Notes under the pieces: model-generated
Databases searched by the model: none
Seen by the model: only the letters and a program-made list of their open reading frames with translations
What the model was told of the DNA's origin: nothing
Part shown: piece after piece, positions 16,118 through 24,472 of the stretch
Position numbering within the stretch: position 1 is the first letter of the stretch
Layout: each line of letters starts with the position of its first letter
DNA from: Ligilactobacillus apodemi DSM 16634 = JCM 16172
GTDB taxonomy: Bacteria; Bacillota; Bacilli; Lactobacillales; Lactobacillaceae
Assembly (NCBI RefSeq): GCF_001434405.1
Contig: NZ_AZFT01000031.1
Coordinates: 1 to 64,000 of the forward strand
Reading direction: 5' to 3'
Length of the DNA stretch: 64,000 nt
Program-made: the position numbers and the translations under genes

Positions 16118-17221
16118 ATGTCACATCTTCAAAAAGTTCAAAACTGGTTGGCTGAAAACCAATTGGACGTTGCTTACATTAGTGACTGGAAGAGCATTCA
16201 ATACTTTACTGGTTTTGGAAGCGATCCAATCGAACGTACACTTGCACTGTTTATTTTTAAAGATAAAGACCCATTTATTTTTGCTCCAGCATTAGAAGTT
16301 GAAGCGGTTAAAAAAGCTGGCTGGAACTACCCAGTTTATGGCTATTTAGACCATGAAGACCCTTATGCATTGATCAAGGATCACATTACGCAATTAGGCG
16401 TTGATCCACAAAAATGGGCATTAGAAAAAAATAATCTCTCAGTGGAAAGATACGAAGCATTGCGTAAATTCTTCCCAAACGCAACTTTCACAGGCAATGT
16501 CTCACCTTTGATCGAACAAGAACGTCTTTTCAAGACCGAAGAAGAACTCGCCTTACTTCGTGAAGCAGGCAAATGGGCTGATGTTGCTTTTGAAGCTGGC
16601 TTCAAGGCTTTATCAACTAAAGTGACTGAACAAGATGTTGCGGCTGAGATCGAATATGAAATGAAGAAAAATGGCATTTTGCATATGAGTTTTGATACGA
16701 TCGTGCAAAGTGGCTCCAATGCCGCAGATCCTCACGGTGCACCTAAAGCTGATCTCATTCAAGCTAATAAACTCTGTCTCTTTGATTTAGGGGTCGAATA
16801 TCAAGGCTATATGTCAGATGCTTCACGGACTGTAGCATTTGGTGAAGTTGATGCTAAAACAAAAGAAATCTATGATGTCTGCTTAGAGGCACAGCTTGCC
16901 ACCCAAGACGCTGCTAAGCCAGGGATTCGTGCTGCTGAATTAGATAAGATCGCACGCGATATCATTACCAAAGCAGGTTATGGTAAATATTTCATCCACC
17001 GTTTAGGCCACGGGATCGGGCAAAGCGACCATGAATTTCCATCAATTATGGAAGGAAATGAGCTCATCTTACAACCTGGTATGTGCTTCTCAATTGAACC
17101 AGGAATCTACATTCCAGGAGTTGCTGGCGTGCGGATCGAAGACTGTGTTTACTTAACCGAAAACGGTAATCAGTCTTTCACCCACACACCAAAAGAATTA
17201 CGCACATTACCACTTGATTAA
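16118..17221 (+). CDS. pepQ: Xaa-Pro dipeptidase PepQ (M24 family)
   Basis: A 367-residue cytoplasmic metallopeptidase that cleaves dipeptides with C-terminal proline. The N-terminal creatinase-like domain (to about residue 125) is followed by the pita-bread domain. Metal ligands are seen in LFDLGVEYQGYMSDASRT (two Asp), HRLGHGIGQSDHE (His), SIEPGIYIP (Glu) and RIEDCVYLT (Glu). Length is normal. It has AAAGGAAG before the ATG, an extended -10 promoter, and a terminator behind it. Divergence from ccpA is the usual lactobacillus order and implies CcpA control. Confidence 0.95.
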   Translation: MSHLQKVQNWLAENQLDVAYISDWKSIQYFTGFGSDPIERTLALFIFKDKDPFIFAPALEVEAVKKAGWNYPVYGYLDHEDPYALIKDHITQLGVDPQKWALEKNNLSVERYEALRKFFPNATFTGNVSPLIEQERLFKTEEELALLREAGKWADVAFEAGFKALSTKVTEQDVAAEIEYEMKKNGILHMSFDTIVQSGSNAADPHGAPKADLIQANKLCLFDLGVEYQGYMSDASRTVAFGEVDAKTKEIYDVCLEAQLATQDAAKPGIRAAELDKIARDIITKAGYGKYFIHRLGHGIGQSDHEFPSIMEGNELILQPGMCFSIEPGIYIPGVAGVRIEDCVYLTENGNQSFTHTPKELRTLPLD

Positions 17222-17255
17222 CCCAGGAAATATTTCTTAAATTAGTGCTTAAACT

Positions 17256-17293
17256 AAAAAGAGCCTAGTCAATTTTTTGACTAAGCTCTTTTT
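17256..17293. terminator. bidirectional terminator
   Basis: AAAAAGAGC and TAGTCA (17256-17270) pair with TGACTA and GCTCTTTTT (to 17293). It separates converging pepQ and ytxH. Confidence 0.8.
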
Positions 17294-17304
17294 GTTGTTT
17301 TCAA

Positions 17305-17778
17305 TTATTTATTGCGTGGATAGAAAGTTTCTGTTGGTTTTTCATATGTTTGTTCTTTTTGGTCTTTTGCTTCACCAAAAGCTGAGCGACCATCGATCAC
17401 AATATCATCGTTCCAATCTTCAGGAGTTTCTTCGTCCACTAAGTCATCGAATTTATCTTTTGTTGTTTCAAGGCGTTCCTTTAAATCACTTGTAGCTTGC
17501 TTTAATGAATCCAAAGCATCTTGGACCGCTTGCTCATTTTTTAATTCATCGGCACGTGTCATGATTTTATCTTTCAAATCATCAATGCCATTTTCTTCTA
17601 AAAATTGTTGCAAATAATCATTGTACTTTAAAGCTTTTTCGCGCCCATTTAATACAGCTTCGTCAACTTTCATTGCTAACTTATCTTTTTGTTCTGAAGT
17701 TAATTTTTTTGAAGCTGCATAAGCCACACCTGCACCTGCTACAACAGCTCCTAAACTAAACAACAATTTCTTACCCAT
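17305..17778 (-). CDS. ytxH: YtxH domain protein
   Basis: A 157-residue protein. An N-terminal glycine- and alanine-rich membrane segment (KKLLFSLGAVVAGAGVAYAAS) is typical of YtxH. The rest is highly charged and helical, probably coiled coil, with DSLKQATSDLKERLETTKDKFDDLV. It is related to general stress proteins of Bacillus; the function is unknown. The ATG at 17778 has GAGGAG ten bases upstream. It lies 27 bases after the DUF948 gene; the ytxG-ytxH pair next to ccpA is also found in Bacillus. Confidence 0.82.
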   Translation of the reverse strand: MGKKLLFSLGAVVAGAGVAYAASKKLTSEQKDKLAMKVDEAVLNGREKALKYNDYLQQFLEENGIDDLKDKIMTRADELKNEQAVQDALDSLKQATSDLKERLETTKDKFDDLVDEETPEDWNDDIVIDGRSAFGEAKDQKEQTYEKPTETFYPRNK

Positions 17779-17805
17779 AGTAAATCCACTCCTCACTAGT
17801 TAAGA

Positions 17806-18219
17806 TTACTTAGATTTTGTTTTTCGGCGATCCCATAAGCCAATCGCCATTTTGCCAAAACGAAAAGCCATACTTGCCTTAGCAGCATTTTCGGTCGAAT
17901 GCACAACTTTTTCAGCCATCGAACGACTTGCTTCGTTTAAATCTGATACGCTTTCGCTGAGCTCAGCCGCCGTTCTAAATAGTGGATCTAATTCGCTTGC
18001 TTTGTGGTTGATATCGTCTAGTAAAACATTAGTCTTATTCAATAATTCATCCACATTGCCAGCAATGCTATCAGCATCTTTTGTCAAAGTTTTGATACTT
18101 GTATTCATTTCTTTGACTGTTGTTACTAAATTCTTTAAAACAGCACAAATAAATACCACTAAGATCAAAAATGCTAACGCTGCGATCAATCCGGCAATTT
18201 GCCCAAACGTTATTGTCAT
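17806..18219 (-). CDS. ytxG: DUF948 domain protein (YtxG-like)
   Basis: A 137-residue protein with one N-terminal membrane helix (about residues 5-28). A long coiled-coil-like region follows, with heptad-like MNTSIKTLTKDADSIAGNVDELLNK in two parts, typical of DUF948. The function is unknown; it is stress-induced in Bacillus. The ATG at 18219 follows GGAGGGG. It is co-oriented with ytxH and probably the first gene of a two-gene unit. Confidence 0.82.
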   Translation of the reverse strand: MTITFGQIAGLIAALAFLILVVFICAVLKNLVTTVKEMNTSIKTLTKDADSIAGNVDELLNKTNVLLDDINHKASELDPLFRTAAELSESVSDLNEASRSMAEKVVHSTENAAKASMAFRFGKMAIGLWDRRKTKSK

Positions 18220-18371
18220 CTTCTTCCCCTCCATCAAGTTTTACTGCTTTTAGAATATCATTAGATCAAAAAAACTTCAATTATTACGTCATTGTTATTG
18301 TTAAAATTTCACTTCACAGATACTTTTAGAATCTGCTATGATAAATATAAACTAATTAAAGGAATGATTTT

Positions 18372-19298
18372 ATGGCAATATATCGGTTAGCTTCAACTGC
18401 ATCTTCTGATTCGTCGATTTCGACCGATGTATCCAAGCAAGTAGTCAAACAAACTGGAATCCTTGACAACTACATCAAAAATATCGATTGGGACGGCATT
18501 ATCACTAAGATCATTACGACCGGAATATCACTTTTCTTGATCTCAGTTCTCTTTTTGCTGATCCATTCAGCCGGCAAAAAGCTCATTACCCGTAGTTTTG
18601 CCTCAGCCAAACGTAAAGAATCAACTTACTCGATTGGTCGCTTAGGAACGATCTACACTTTGACACAAAATATTTTCCATTACTGTGTCTTGTTCTTTTA
18701 TTTTTATGCGATCCTTTCCATCTTGGGGATCCCAGTTAGCACCTTACTTGCCAGTGCTGGGATCGTCAGTGTTGCATTAGGTTTAGGTGCACAAGGGTTT
18801 GTGACCGATATTGTAACGGGCTTTTTCATTTTACTGGAACAACAATTTGTTGTGGGCGATACCGTAAAAATCAATACGATCACTGGAACGGTACATGCCG
18901 TTGGATTAAGAACAACTCAAATATTAAGCGATGATGGTACTTTGAACTTTATTCCTAATCGGAGTATCACTGTTGTTAGTAATATGTCACGCAACAATAT
19001 GCAAGCAGTGGTCGACATTCGGCTTGATCCTCGAAAAGATACGAATGAAATGCGCAAAATTATCGCTGAAGTCAACAAAAAATTGGTTCCTAAATTACCT
19101 GATATCACTAACGGACCTAAAATCTTGGGAATTGTTGACCTTGGAAATGGTAATTTAGTTTTTAGAGTGAGTGCCTATACTAATCATGGCGCACAAGCTC
19201 AGACCCAACGAATCCTATTGGATCACTATCTTCAGGCTTTAAAAGCTGCTGGCTTTAACATCCCAATTTCACCACTTAATCTAGGTTCAACTGCTTGA
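18372..19298 (+). CDS. mscS: small-conductance mechanosensitive channel, MscS family
   Basis: A 308-residue channel that opens under membrane tension during osmotic downshock. An N-terminal extracellular Ser-rich segment is followed by membrane helices near residues 50-70 and 95-120. The pore helix contains LLASAGIVSVALGLGAQGFVTDIVTGFFILLE, the MscS signature with small residues packing the pore. The beta domain (VVGDTVKINTITGTVHAVGLRTT) and C-terminal alpha/beta domain complete it. AAAGGA stands eight bases before the ATG. It is monocistronic with a strong terminator behind. Confidence 0.93.
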   Translation: MAIYRLASTASSDSSISTDVSKQVVKQTGILDNYIKNIDWDGIITKIITTGISLFLISVLFLLIHSAGKKLITRSFASAKRKESTYSIGRLGTIYTLTQNIFHYCVLFFYFYAILSILGIPVSTLLASAGIVSVALGLGAQGFVTDIVTGFFILLEQQFVVGDTVKINTITGTVHAVGLRTTQILSDDGTLNFIPNRSITVVSNMSRNNMQAVVDIRLDPRKDTNEMRKIIAEVNKKLVPKLPDITNGPKILGIVDLGNGNLVFRVSAYTNHGAQAQTQRILLDHYLQALKAAGFNIPISPLNLGSTA

Positions 19299-19306
19299 GC
19301 TCATAA

Positions 19307-19348
19307 AAAAACAAGACCACCGGAAATTTTTCGGTGGTCTTTGTTTTT
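19307..19348. terminator. bidirectional terminator
   Basis: CAAGACCACCG (19312-19322) pairs with CGGTGGTCTTTG (19332-19343), flanked by A- and T-runs. It serves mscS and the converging CBS gene. Confidence 0.85.
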
Positions 19349-19815
19349 TATTCTCTTTCAGTTAACTGATAATCTTTTTCTAAATCATGTGCCAAGTAAT
19401 TAATGGCTTTCATAATTTCGCGTCTAGTCACGATCCCGGTAAAAATACCGTGTTCATCAGTAACCGCTAGAAACGTTTGATCAACTAACTCATGCAAAAC
19501 TTCTTCCATATCATATGGTGGTTGGATCGTGGCAACATCAGTCTGCATAACATCTTTAACTTGTAATTCTTTTAAATTTTTCGTTTCGATTCCAGTCAAC
19601 CCCAACATCGTATCGGTGATCATTGCTAACGACAATAAGCCTTTAAAATGTTGCTCGTTATCAAGCACAGGAATCTTAGCGTATTTTACTTTAGTAAGTA
19701 CTAGAAATGCATGGTCCAAAGTATTTGTTTCTTGCACATTAGCAACTATTTCCGCTGGAATCAAAAATTTATCTTTTCGTTGATTAAGCATTTGCTCAAC
19801 TGCTTTTGATATCAT
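19348..19815 (-). CDS. cbpB: CBS-domain protein, CbpB/DarB-like (YkuL)
   Basis: A 155-residue protein made of two CBS domains (about residues 10-75 and 80-140), of the CbpB/DarB group that binds c-di-AMP and, in Bacillus, signals to the stringent-response enzyme Rel. Sequence features include IPAEIVANVQETNTLDHAFLVLTKVKYAKIPVLD and the second-domain TFLAVTDEHGIFTGIVTRREI. The ATG at 19815 with AGAGGA upstream is preferred to an 11-residue extension. The c-di-AMP synthase operon is in the same window near 52 kb. Ligand binding is inferred from family only. Confidence 0.82.
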   Translation of the reverse strand: MISKAVEQMLNQRKDKFLIPAEIVANVQETNTLDHAFLVLTKVKYAKIPVLDNEQHFKGLLSLAMITDTMLGLTGIETKNLKELQVKDVMQTDVATIQPPYDMEEVLHELVDQTFLAVTDEHGIFTGIVTRREIMKAINYLAHDLEKDYQLTERE

Positions 19816-20063
19816 TGTCCTCTTTGTCCAAAAATTTATTATTTTCACCTAAGTTTACTTATTCTTGTGCAACCTAAGCAAAGTTTATCTGCATCTATTA
19901 TACCACTTCAGCGTCCTTAACAACATGGTTACAACTTATGCTTACTGTACTTACTTACCTAATTTTTCACGATATTTATTTTGTTGTTTTTAAGTACATT
20001 TCACAATTAAAAACTTTTAATAATTAAGGACCGAACTTACTCGGAAAATATTGTTAAACCCTA

Positions 20064-20092
20064 TTGACACTAGCAACTTCAATGCTTATAGT
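20064..20092 (+). promoter_or_regulatory. promoter of glpF
   Basis: -35 TTGACA (20064-20069), 17-base spacer, -10 TATAGT (20087-20092). The rest of the 320-base gap between the CBS gene and glpF (19816-20063) shows no other structure that I can support. Confidence 0.75.
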
Positions 20093-20136
20093 TATATGAG
20101 TGTGTTATTTATTATATATATTTTTAGGAGGAAAAA

Positions 20137-20874
20137 ATGGATTTTGCATTACACTCTCGTTTGGCAGCTGAATTCTTCGGTACAGCATTAATGATCATCC
20201 TTGGTAATGGTTCGGTTGCAAACGTTGAATTAAACGGAACAAAGGGTCATCATAGTGGTTGGATCATTATTTCTATTGGTTATGGTTTTGCCGTTATGAT
20301 CCCAGCCTTGATGTTTGGTAGCATCTCTGGTAACCACATCAATCCGGCATTTACTTTAGGTCTTGCCTTGGCTGGAGATTTCCCATGGAGTGAAGTTTTA
20401 CCTTACATAAGCGTTCAATTATTAGGTGCGATCGTCGGTCAATTAGTCGTAGTTGCATGTTTCAAACCTCACTACGATATGACAACTGATCCAGAAGCTG
20501 TTTTAGCTACATTTTCTACGATCGATGCTACTAAAAGTCGTTCGAATGGTTTCATCAACGAATTTTTTGGAACATTCACGTTAGTATTTAGTGCATTAGC
20601 TATTACACATTCACCTATTTTTGGTCATGGAAACCAAGGTGCCGGTTTTATCGGTATCGGTCTTTTGGTAATGGTTATTGTTACCTCATTTGGTGGTCCT
20701 ACTGGTCCTGCGCTTAACCCCGCACGTGACTTTGGACCACGTCTAGTTCACGCCTTGATGCCACTTAAGCACAAAGGTTCTTCTCAATGGAACTATGCTT
20801 GGATTCCAGTTGTAGCACCATTTGCTGCTGGTGCATGCGCAACACTTTTATACAAAGCTATTTTCGGCTTATAA
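20137..20874 (+). CDS. glpF: glycerol uptake facilitator / aquaglyceroporin
   Basis: A 245-residue major intrinsic protein with six membrane helices and two half-helices carrying the NPA boxes: GNHINPAFTLGLA and GPALNPARDFGPRL. The Asp after the second NPA (NPARD) is the usual mark of glycerol facilitators rather than pure water channels. It passes glycerol and possibly lactic acid or water; the exact selectivity is inference. It has a clear promoter, AGGAGG before the ATG, and no glycerol kinase gene beside it. Confidence 0.92.
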   Translation: MDFALHSRLAAEFFGTALMIILGNGSVANVELNGTKGHHSGWIIISIGYGFAVMIPALMFGSISGNHINPAFTLGLALAGDFPWSEVLPYISVQLLGAIVGQLVVVACFKPHYDMTTDPEAVLATFSTIDATKSRSNGFINEFFGTFTLVFSALAITHSPIFGHGNQGAGFIGIGLLVMVIVTSFGGPTGPALNPARDFGPRLVHALMPLKHKGSSQWNYAWIPVVAPFAAGACATLLYKAIFGL

Positions 20875-20884
20875 TACTATTGTT

Positions 20885-20915
20885 AAGGTTTGACGTCCTG
20901 ACGTCGGCCTTTTTT
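20885..20915 (+). terminator. terminator after glpF
   Basis: AAGG + GACGTC (20885-20897) pairs with GACGTC + CCTT (20900-20911), followed by a T-run. Confidence 0.6.
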
Positions 20916-20948
20916 ATTTACTTAAGTTTCTCAAAAGGGGGAAAATCC

Positions 20949-21656
20949 ATGAAACGTAGCTTAACGCTTAGTCTTACTTACTTGTGGCGCATTCTAAAAT
21001 TTCTTTTACTCCTAGTGTTGATCTTGCTGCCACAATTTTCATTATTACTACCAAAATATTTGCCCACAAACTTCTCACATCCCAATTTAGCAATGTGGGG
21101 CTTTTTTCTCACCAGTTATGCGTTAGTGCTCTTTTGTTTAATTTGGCAATATACAAAATTTGCTCCCCAAGCTAGGCACTTAAAGAAATTTACTCATCAA
21201 GATGTCATTATGATCGCAACTAGTTTTTTTGCACTATACGGCTTAAAGTACGTCTATATGTTGCTGCTTCCAACTAGCTCGGCAACGCAAAATGACGCAG
21301 CTATCAGCAAAATGTTTTCACTCTCCGTTTCCGTCGCCTTTATGATGGCCTTTATGACTGCGATCATGGCACCGATCTGTGAAGAACTGCTTTTTCGTGG
21401 GATCTTTATGAGTTACTTCTTTAAAAATTACGCTTGGTGCGCGATATTTTTTAGTGGACTTGTTTTTGGCTTGATCCATGTCCACGCAGGTGATAATTAT
21501 TTAGTCCCACTTTTATATTGCTCCATTGGTTGGATCTTAGCTTATAGTTACCGTAAAACAAATAACATTTTAGTAAGTATCACGATCCATTTCTTAAACA
21601 ATCTTTTACCTGCAATCGCATTACTAATTTCAAGTCTTTCACAGTTAATGAAATAG
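20949..21656 (+). CDS. CPBP family intramembrane glutamic endopeptidase
   Basis: A 235-residue polytopic membrane protein of the CAAX-protease/bacteriocin-processing (Abi) family. The catalytic EELLFRGIF motif is followed by the FGLIHVHAG His motif and the final NNILVSITIHFLNNLL motif. Members in lactic acid bacteria are linked to bacteriocin self-immunity or to signal-peptide handling, but there is no bacteriocin locus here. The ATG at 20949 has AAAGGGGG upstream; a longer reading frame starting inside glpF is not supported. Confidence 0.85.
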   Translation: MKRSLTLSLTYLWRILKFLLLLVLILLPQFSLLLPKYLPTNFSHPNLAMWGFFLTSYALVLFCLIWQYTKFAPQARHLKKFTHQDVIMIATSFFALYGLKYVYMLLLPTSSATQNDAAISKMFSLSVSVAFMMAFMTAIMAPICEELLFRGIFMSYFFKNYAWCAIFFSGLVFGLIHVHAGDNYLVPLLYCSIGWILAYSYRKTNNILVSITIHFLNNLLPAIALLISSLSQLMK

Positions 21657-21660
21657 CATA

Positions 21661-21698
21661 AAAAAATAGGCTAGTTCTTGCAACTAGCCTATTTTTTG
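21661..21698. terminator. bidirectional terminator
   Basis: AAAAAATAGGCTAGTT pairs perfectly with AACTAGCCTATTTTTT around a 5-base loop. It ends both the CPBP gene and pgi. Confidence 0.88.
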
Positions 21699-21706
21699 CA
21701 CTTTTA

Positions 21707-23059
21707 TTATTTATCTAAGCGTGCATTTAATTCTTTTGTTAATTCTTCAAAACCTGGGCGACCAAGTAAAGCAAACATGTTCTTCTTGTATGCTTCAACA
21801 CCTGGTTGGTTGAATGGGTTGATGCCATTTAAGTAACCAGAAATACCTACTGCAATTTCAAAGAAATAGATCATGTAACCTAATGTATAAGCACTTTGAT
21901 CTGGAATATCAACGATCATGTTAGGTACGCCACCATCAGTGTGGGCTAAAACAACACCTTCCATGGCACGATCGTTAACATAGTTCATCGTCTTACCTTC
22001 AAGATATGCTAAACCATCCAAATCTTCTTCTTCCTTAGGAATAACAGTATCATGTGTTGGTTTATTCACGTGAATAATCGTTTCCATCAAGTTACGACGA
22101 CCTTCTTGGATGTATTGACCTAAGGAGTGTAAGTCAGTTGTAAAGTTAGCTGAAGATGGGTAGATACCTTTTTGATCTTTACCTTCAGATTCACCCATCA
22201 ATTGCTTCCACCATTCTGAGAAGTATTGCAAAGTAGGTTCATAGTTTGCAAGAATTTCAGTTGTGTAGCCTTTACGATATAAAATATTGCGTAAAGCTGC
22301 ATATTGGTAAGCTTCGTTTTTAGCTAAATCTTTGTCTGTATATTCAGCACGAGCATCAGCAGCACCTTGCATCAAAGCATCAATATCAGCCCCAGAAACA
22401 GCAATTGGTAATAAACCAACTGGTGTCAAGACTGAGAAACGACCCCCAACATCATCAGGGATAACAAATGTTTCGTAACCTTCAGCATCAGCTTCCGTCT
22501 TCAATGCACCACGTTCGCGGTCAGTTGTAGCGTAAATCCGCTTCTTAGCGCCTTCTTCACCATATTTTTCAACTAATTTTTCTTTGAAGATTCGGAAAGC
22601 AATTGATGGTTCCGTTGTTGTACCAGATTTAGAAATAACATTCACAGAGAAGTCACGATCCCCGATAAGTTCAACTAAATCATGCACATAAGAGCCAGAA
22701 ATTGAATTACCAGCAAAGAAAATTTGTGGTGTTTTGCGTTCTTCTGCTGGAAGCAAGTTGTAGAAAGTATTTTGTAAGAATTCAATTGCGGCACGTGCAC
22801 CTAAGTACGAACCACCAATACCGATCACAACTAAGATCTCAGAATCTTCTTGGATTTTCTTAGCTGCCTTTTTGATACGATCAAATTCTTCTTTATCATA
22901 ATCAACTGGTAAATCGAGCCAACCACGGAAATCAGCTCCAGCACCTGTACCTTGACGAAGTTGATCATCTGCTGCATTTACCATCGCTTGCATTTCATTT
23001 AATTCATTTTCATGAACAAAATCTTTCAAGTTGGAACTATCAAATTTAATATGTGCCAT
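21707..23059 (-). CDS. pgi: glucose-6-phosphate isomerase
   Basis: A 450-residue glycolytic enzyme interconverting glucose 6-phosphate and fructose 6-phosphate. Sugar-phosphate binding motifs [17 protein letters not shown] and [16 protein letters not shown] are present, as are [17 protein letters not shown] and the C-terminal [16 protein letters not shown] containing the signature near the active-site Lys. Length is normal for Firmicutes. The ATG has AGGAG eleven bases upstream. It also connects to the glycogen operon downstream in the window by supplying hexose phosphates. Confidence 0.96.
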   Translation of the reverse strand: MAHIKFDSSNLKDFVHENELNEMQAMVNAADDQLRQGTGAGADFRGWLDLPVDYDKEEFDRIKKAAKKIQEDSEILVVIGIGGSYLGARAAIEFLQNTFYNLLPAEERKTPQIFFAGNSISGSYVHDLVELIGDRDFSVNVISKSGTTTEPSIAFRIFKEKLVEKYGEEGAKKRIYATTDRERGALKTEADAEGYETFVIPDDVGGRFSVLTPVGLLPIAVSGADIDALMQGAADARAEYTDKDLAKNEAYQYAALRNILYRKGYTTEILANYEPTLQYFSEWWKQLMGESEGKDQKGIYPSSANFTTDLHSLGQYIQEGRRNLMETIIHVNKPTHDTVIPKEEEDLDGLAYLEGKTMNYVNDRAMEGVVLAHTDGGVPNMIVDIPDQSAYTLGYMIYFFEIAVGISGYLNGINPFNQPGVEAYKKNMFALLGRPGFEELTKELNARLDK

Positions 23060-23193
23060 TACTACACGCTCTCCTTTTACTTTTATCTACTGCACTAATT
23101 ATACTATATAATACAGATTTTTAAAGTCAAAATGTAACATAAATTAAGATTTACCCTTAAAAACACTTAATAATCAGAGAAAAATCTTAATTT

Positions 23194-23224
23194 AAAAGGA
23201 GTTACCCAGCGATAACTCCCTTTA
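23194..23224 (-). terminator. terminator after the GRP sugar porter
   Basis: AAAAGGAGTTA (from 23194) pairs with TAACTCCCTTT (to 23224) around 8 bases, four bases beyond the stop codon on the minus strand. Confidence 0.7.
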
Positions 23225-23228
23225 AAAA

Positions 23229-24089
23229 TTATTTTAATAAACCTAGCATTACACCACCGACGATAACCAATAAAGAACCGATCGTGATGTAAACCATTTC
23301 GCGTTTTGTCTTGTGTTCGCCCAATAATAAGATCGAGCCAAATGTCGAAATAACGATACCAGTTTGTGAAAGTGAAAAACTGATCGCTAAACCGATCGCA
23401 GCCGTTGCTTGGAACATGCACAAGTTACCAGTACCCCAAACTAAACCAGTAATGATATTTTTAAATGTTCCCTTCTTAAAGGCATCTTTACCTAATGCAA
23501 AGACAGAAGCACCTGCTACCATCCCGATTGCTTGTGGTAAAACCATTGCTTGTGCATTCACATTTAATAAGTTAACAACTACGGTATAGCCTAAATAACC
23601 AATTGTTGACAAGGTAAGTGCGGTCGTCCCACGCTTCCAGTCTTCACTTTGTTCGCCAACAACTGCTGATTTATCACGTAAAGCTGTTAGACCTGAACCA
23701 ACTACTAAAATAACTAAGGCAATTGTCCCTAATGTCAATTGACGTCCGGTCGTCCATTCGTGGAATAAGATCACCCCAGCTAAAGCGTTAGTAACCAATT
23801 GTGCCCCAGTAGAGATCGGCACAGCCTTTGAAATACCAACGGCTTTCATTGCATGGAATTGTTGGTTTTGACCCAAACTCCAAAACAAACCTGATAAAAT
23901 ACCAGCGATCCATAGTTTCATATTATTATGTGCTAAAAAGTTAGCTGGTGAAACTAAGGTTGTAATGATAGCAAATAATAACGCACCCCAGGTCATCCCG
24001 AGTGTTTGTTGATTGGCACTACCACCAAGCTTACCACTAATTAATCCAACACTACCCCATGCAAGCACAGGGACTAGAGCAATCCACAT
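23229..24089 (-). CDS. GRP-family sugar porter (RbsU/GlcU type)
   Basis: A 286-residue protein with about ten hydrophobic helices in the 10-TM drug/metabolite transporter fold. Its pattern (LVPVLAWGSVGLISGKLGG, then TWGALLFAIITTL and GLFWSLGQNQQFHAMKAVG) is that of the glucose/ribose porter family. Members take up glucose (GlcU of staphylococci and lactococci) or ribose (RbsU of lactobacilli), so either substrate is possible; the rbsK gene 10 kb away makes ribose attractive but unproven. GAGGT precedes the ATG and a promoter lies about 60 bases upstream. Confidence 0.85.
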   Translation of the reverse strand: MWIALVPVLAWGSVGLISGKLGGSANQQTLGMTWGALLFAIITTLVSPANFLAHNNMKLWIAGILSGLFWSLGQNQQFHAMKAVGISKAVPISTGAQLVTNALAGVILFHEWTTGRQLTLGTIALVILVVGSGLTALRDKSAVVGEQSEDWKRGTTALTLSTIGYLGYTVVVNLLNVNAQAMVLPQAIGMVAGASVFALGKDAFKKGTFKNIITGLVWGTGNLCMFQATAAIGLAISFSLSQTGIVISTFGSILLLGEHKTKREMVYITIGSLLVIVGGVMLGLLK

Positions 24090-24143
24090 ACTTAATTACC
24101 TCATTTCTGATCAATTCTTTTAATTTTTCTTATGCAAGTTAAT

Positions 24144-24173
24144 ATTTTATCAGTTTTGTGCAAACCATTACAA
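24144..24173 (-). promoter_or_regulatory. promoter of the GRP sugar porter
   Basis: Minus strand -35 TTGTAA (24168-24173), 18-base spacer, -10 TAAAAT (24144-24149). No cre-like site was seen here. The stretch 24174-24396 up to the ltaS promoter is AT-rich and shows nothing else I can support. Confidence 0.5.
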
Positions 24174-24396
24174 GAACAAATTTAGATTAAATATTATAAT
24201 TTGGTTGTTTACAAAGGATTTTCATGAGTTTTTTCACCAATACATAATTAAAAATAGTGATTTAGCCTATTATTACGCACTCACAATTTAACTCATTTAA
24301 AATAAACCATAATTAAATTTCTAATATTTGAAAAAGTTTTCAGAGTTATTTTCTTTGCTCCGAGACCTTAATATTTACTAAAATCTCTAGGAAAAA

Positions 24397-24426
24397 TTGA
24401 CGCTTGGGATTGAACTGGTTTAGAAT
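24397..24426 (+). promoter_or_regulatory. promoter of ltaS
   Basis: -35 TTGACG (24397-24402), 18-base spacer, -10 TAGAAT (24421-24426). Confidence 0.65.
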
Positions 24427-24472
24427 TAAGTGATATGTGAATTAATTTGATTTGAAAGGACGGTTTACGCCC

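Noticed and set aside
20787-20948. N-terminal extension of the CPBP protease reading back into glpF
   Set aside because: It overlaps glpF in another frame and crosses its terminator; the ATG at 20949 has a strong ribosome site.
24174-24396. Possible hidden gene or RNA in the gap before ltaS
   Set aside because: Only AT-rich sequence with no frame, hairpin or promoter pair beyond those listed.
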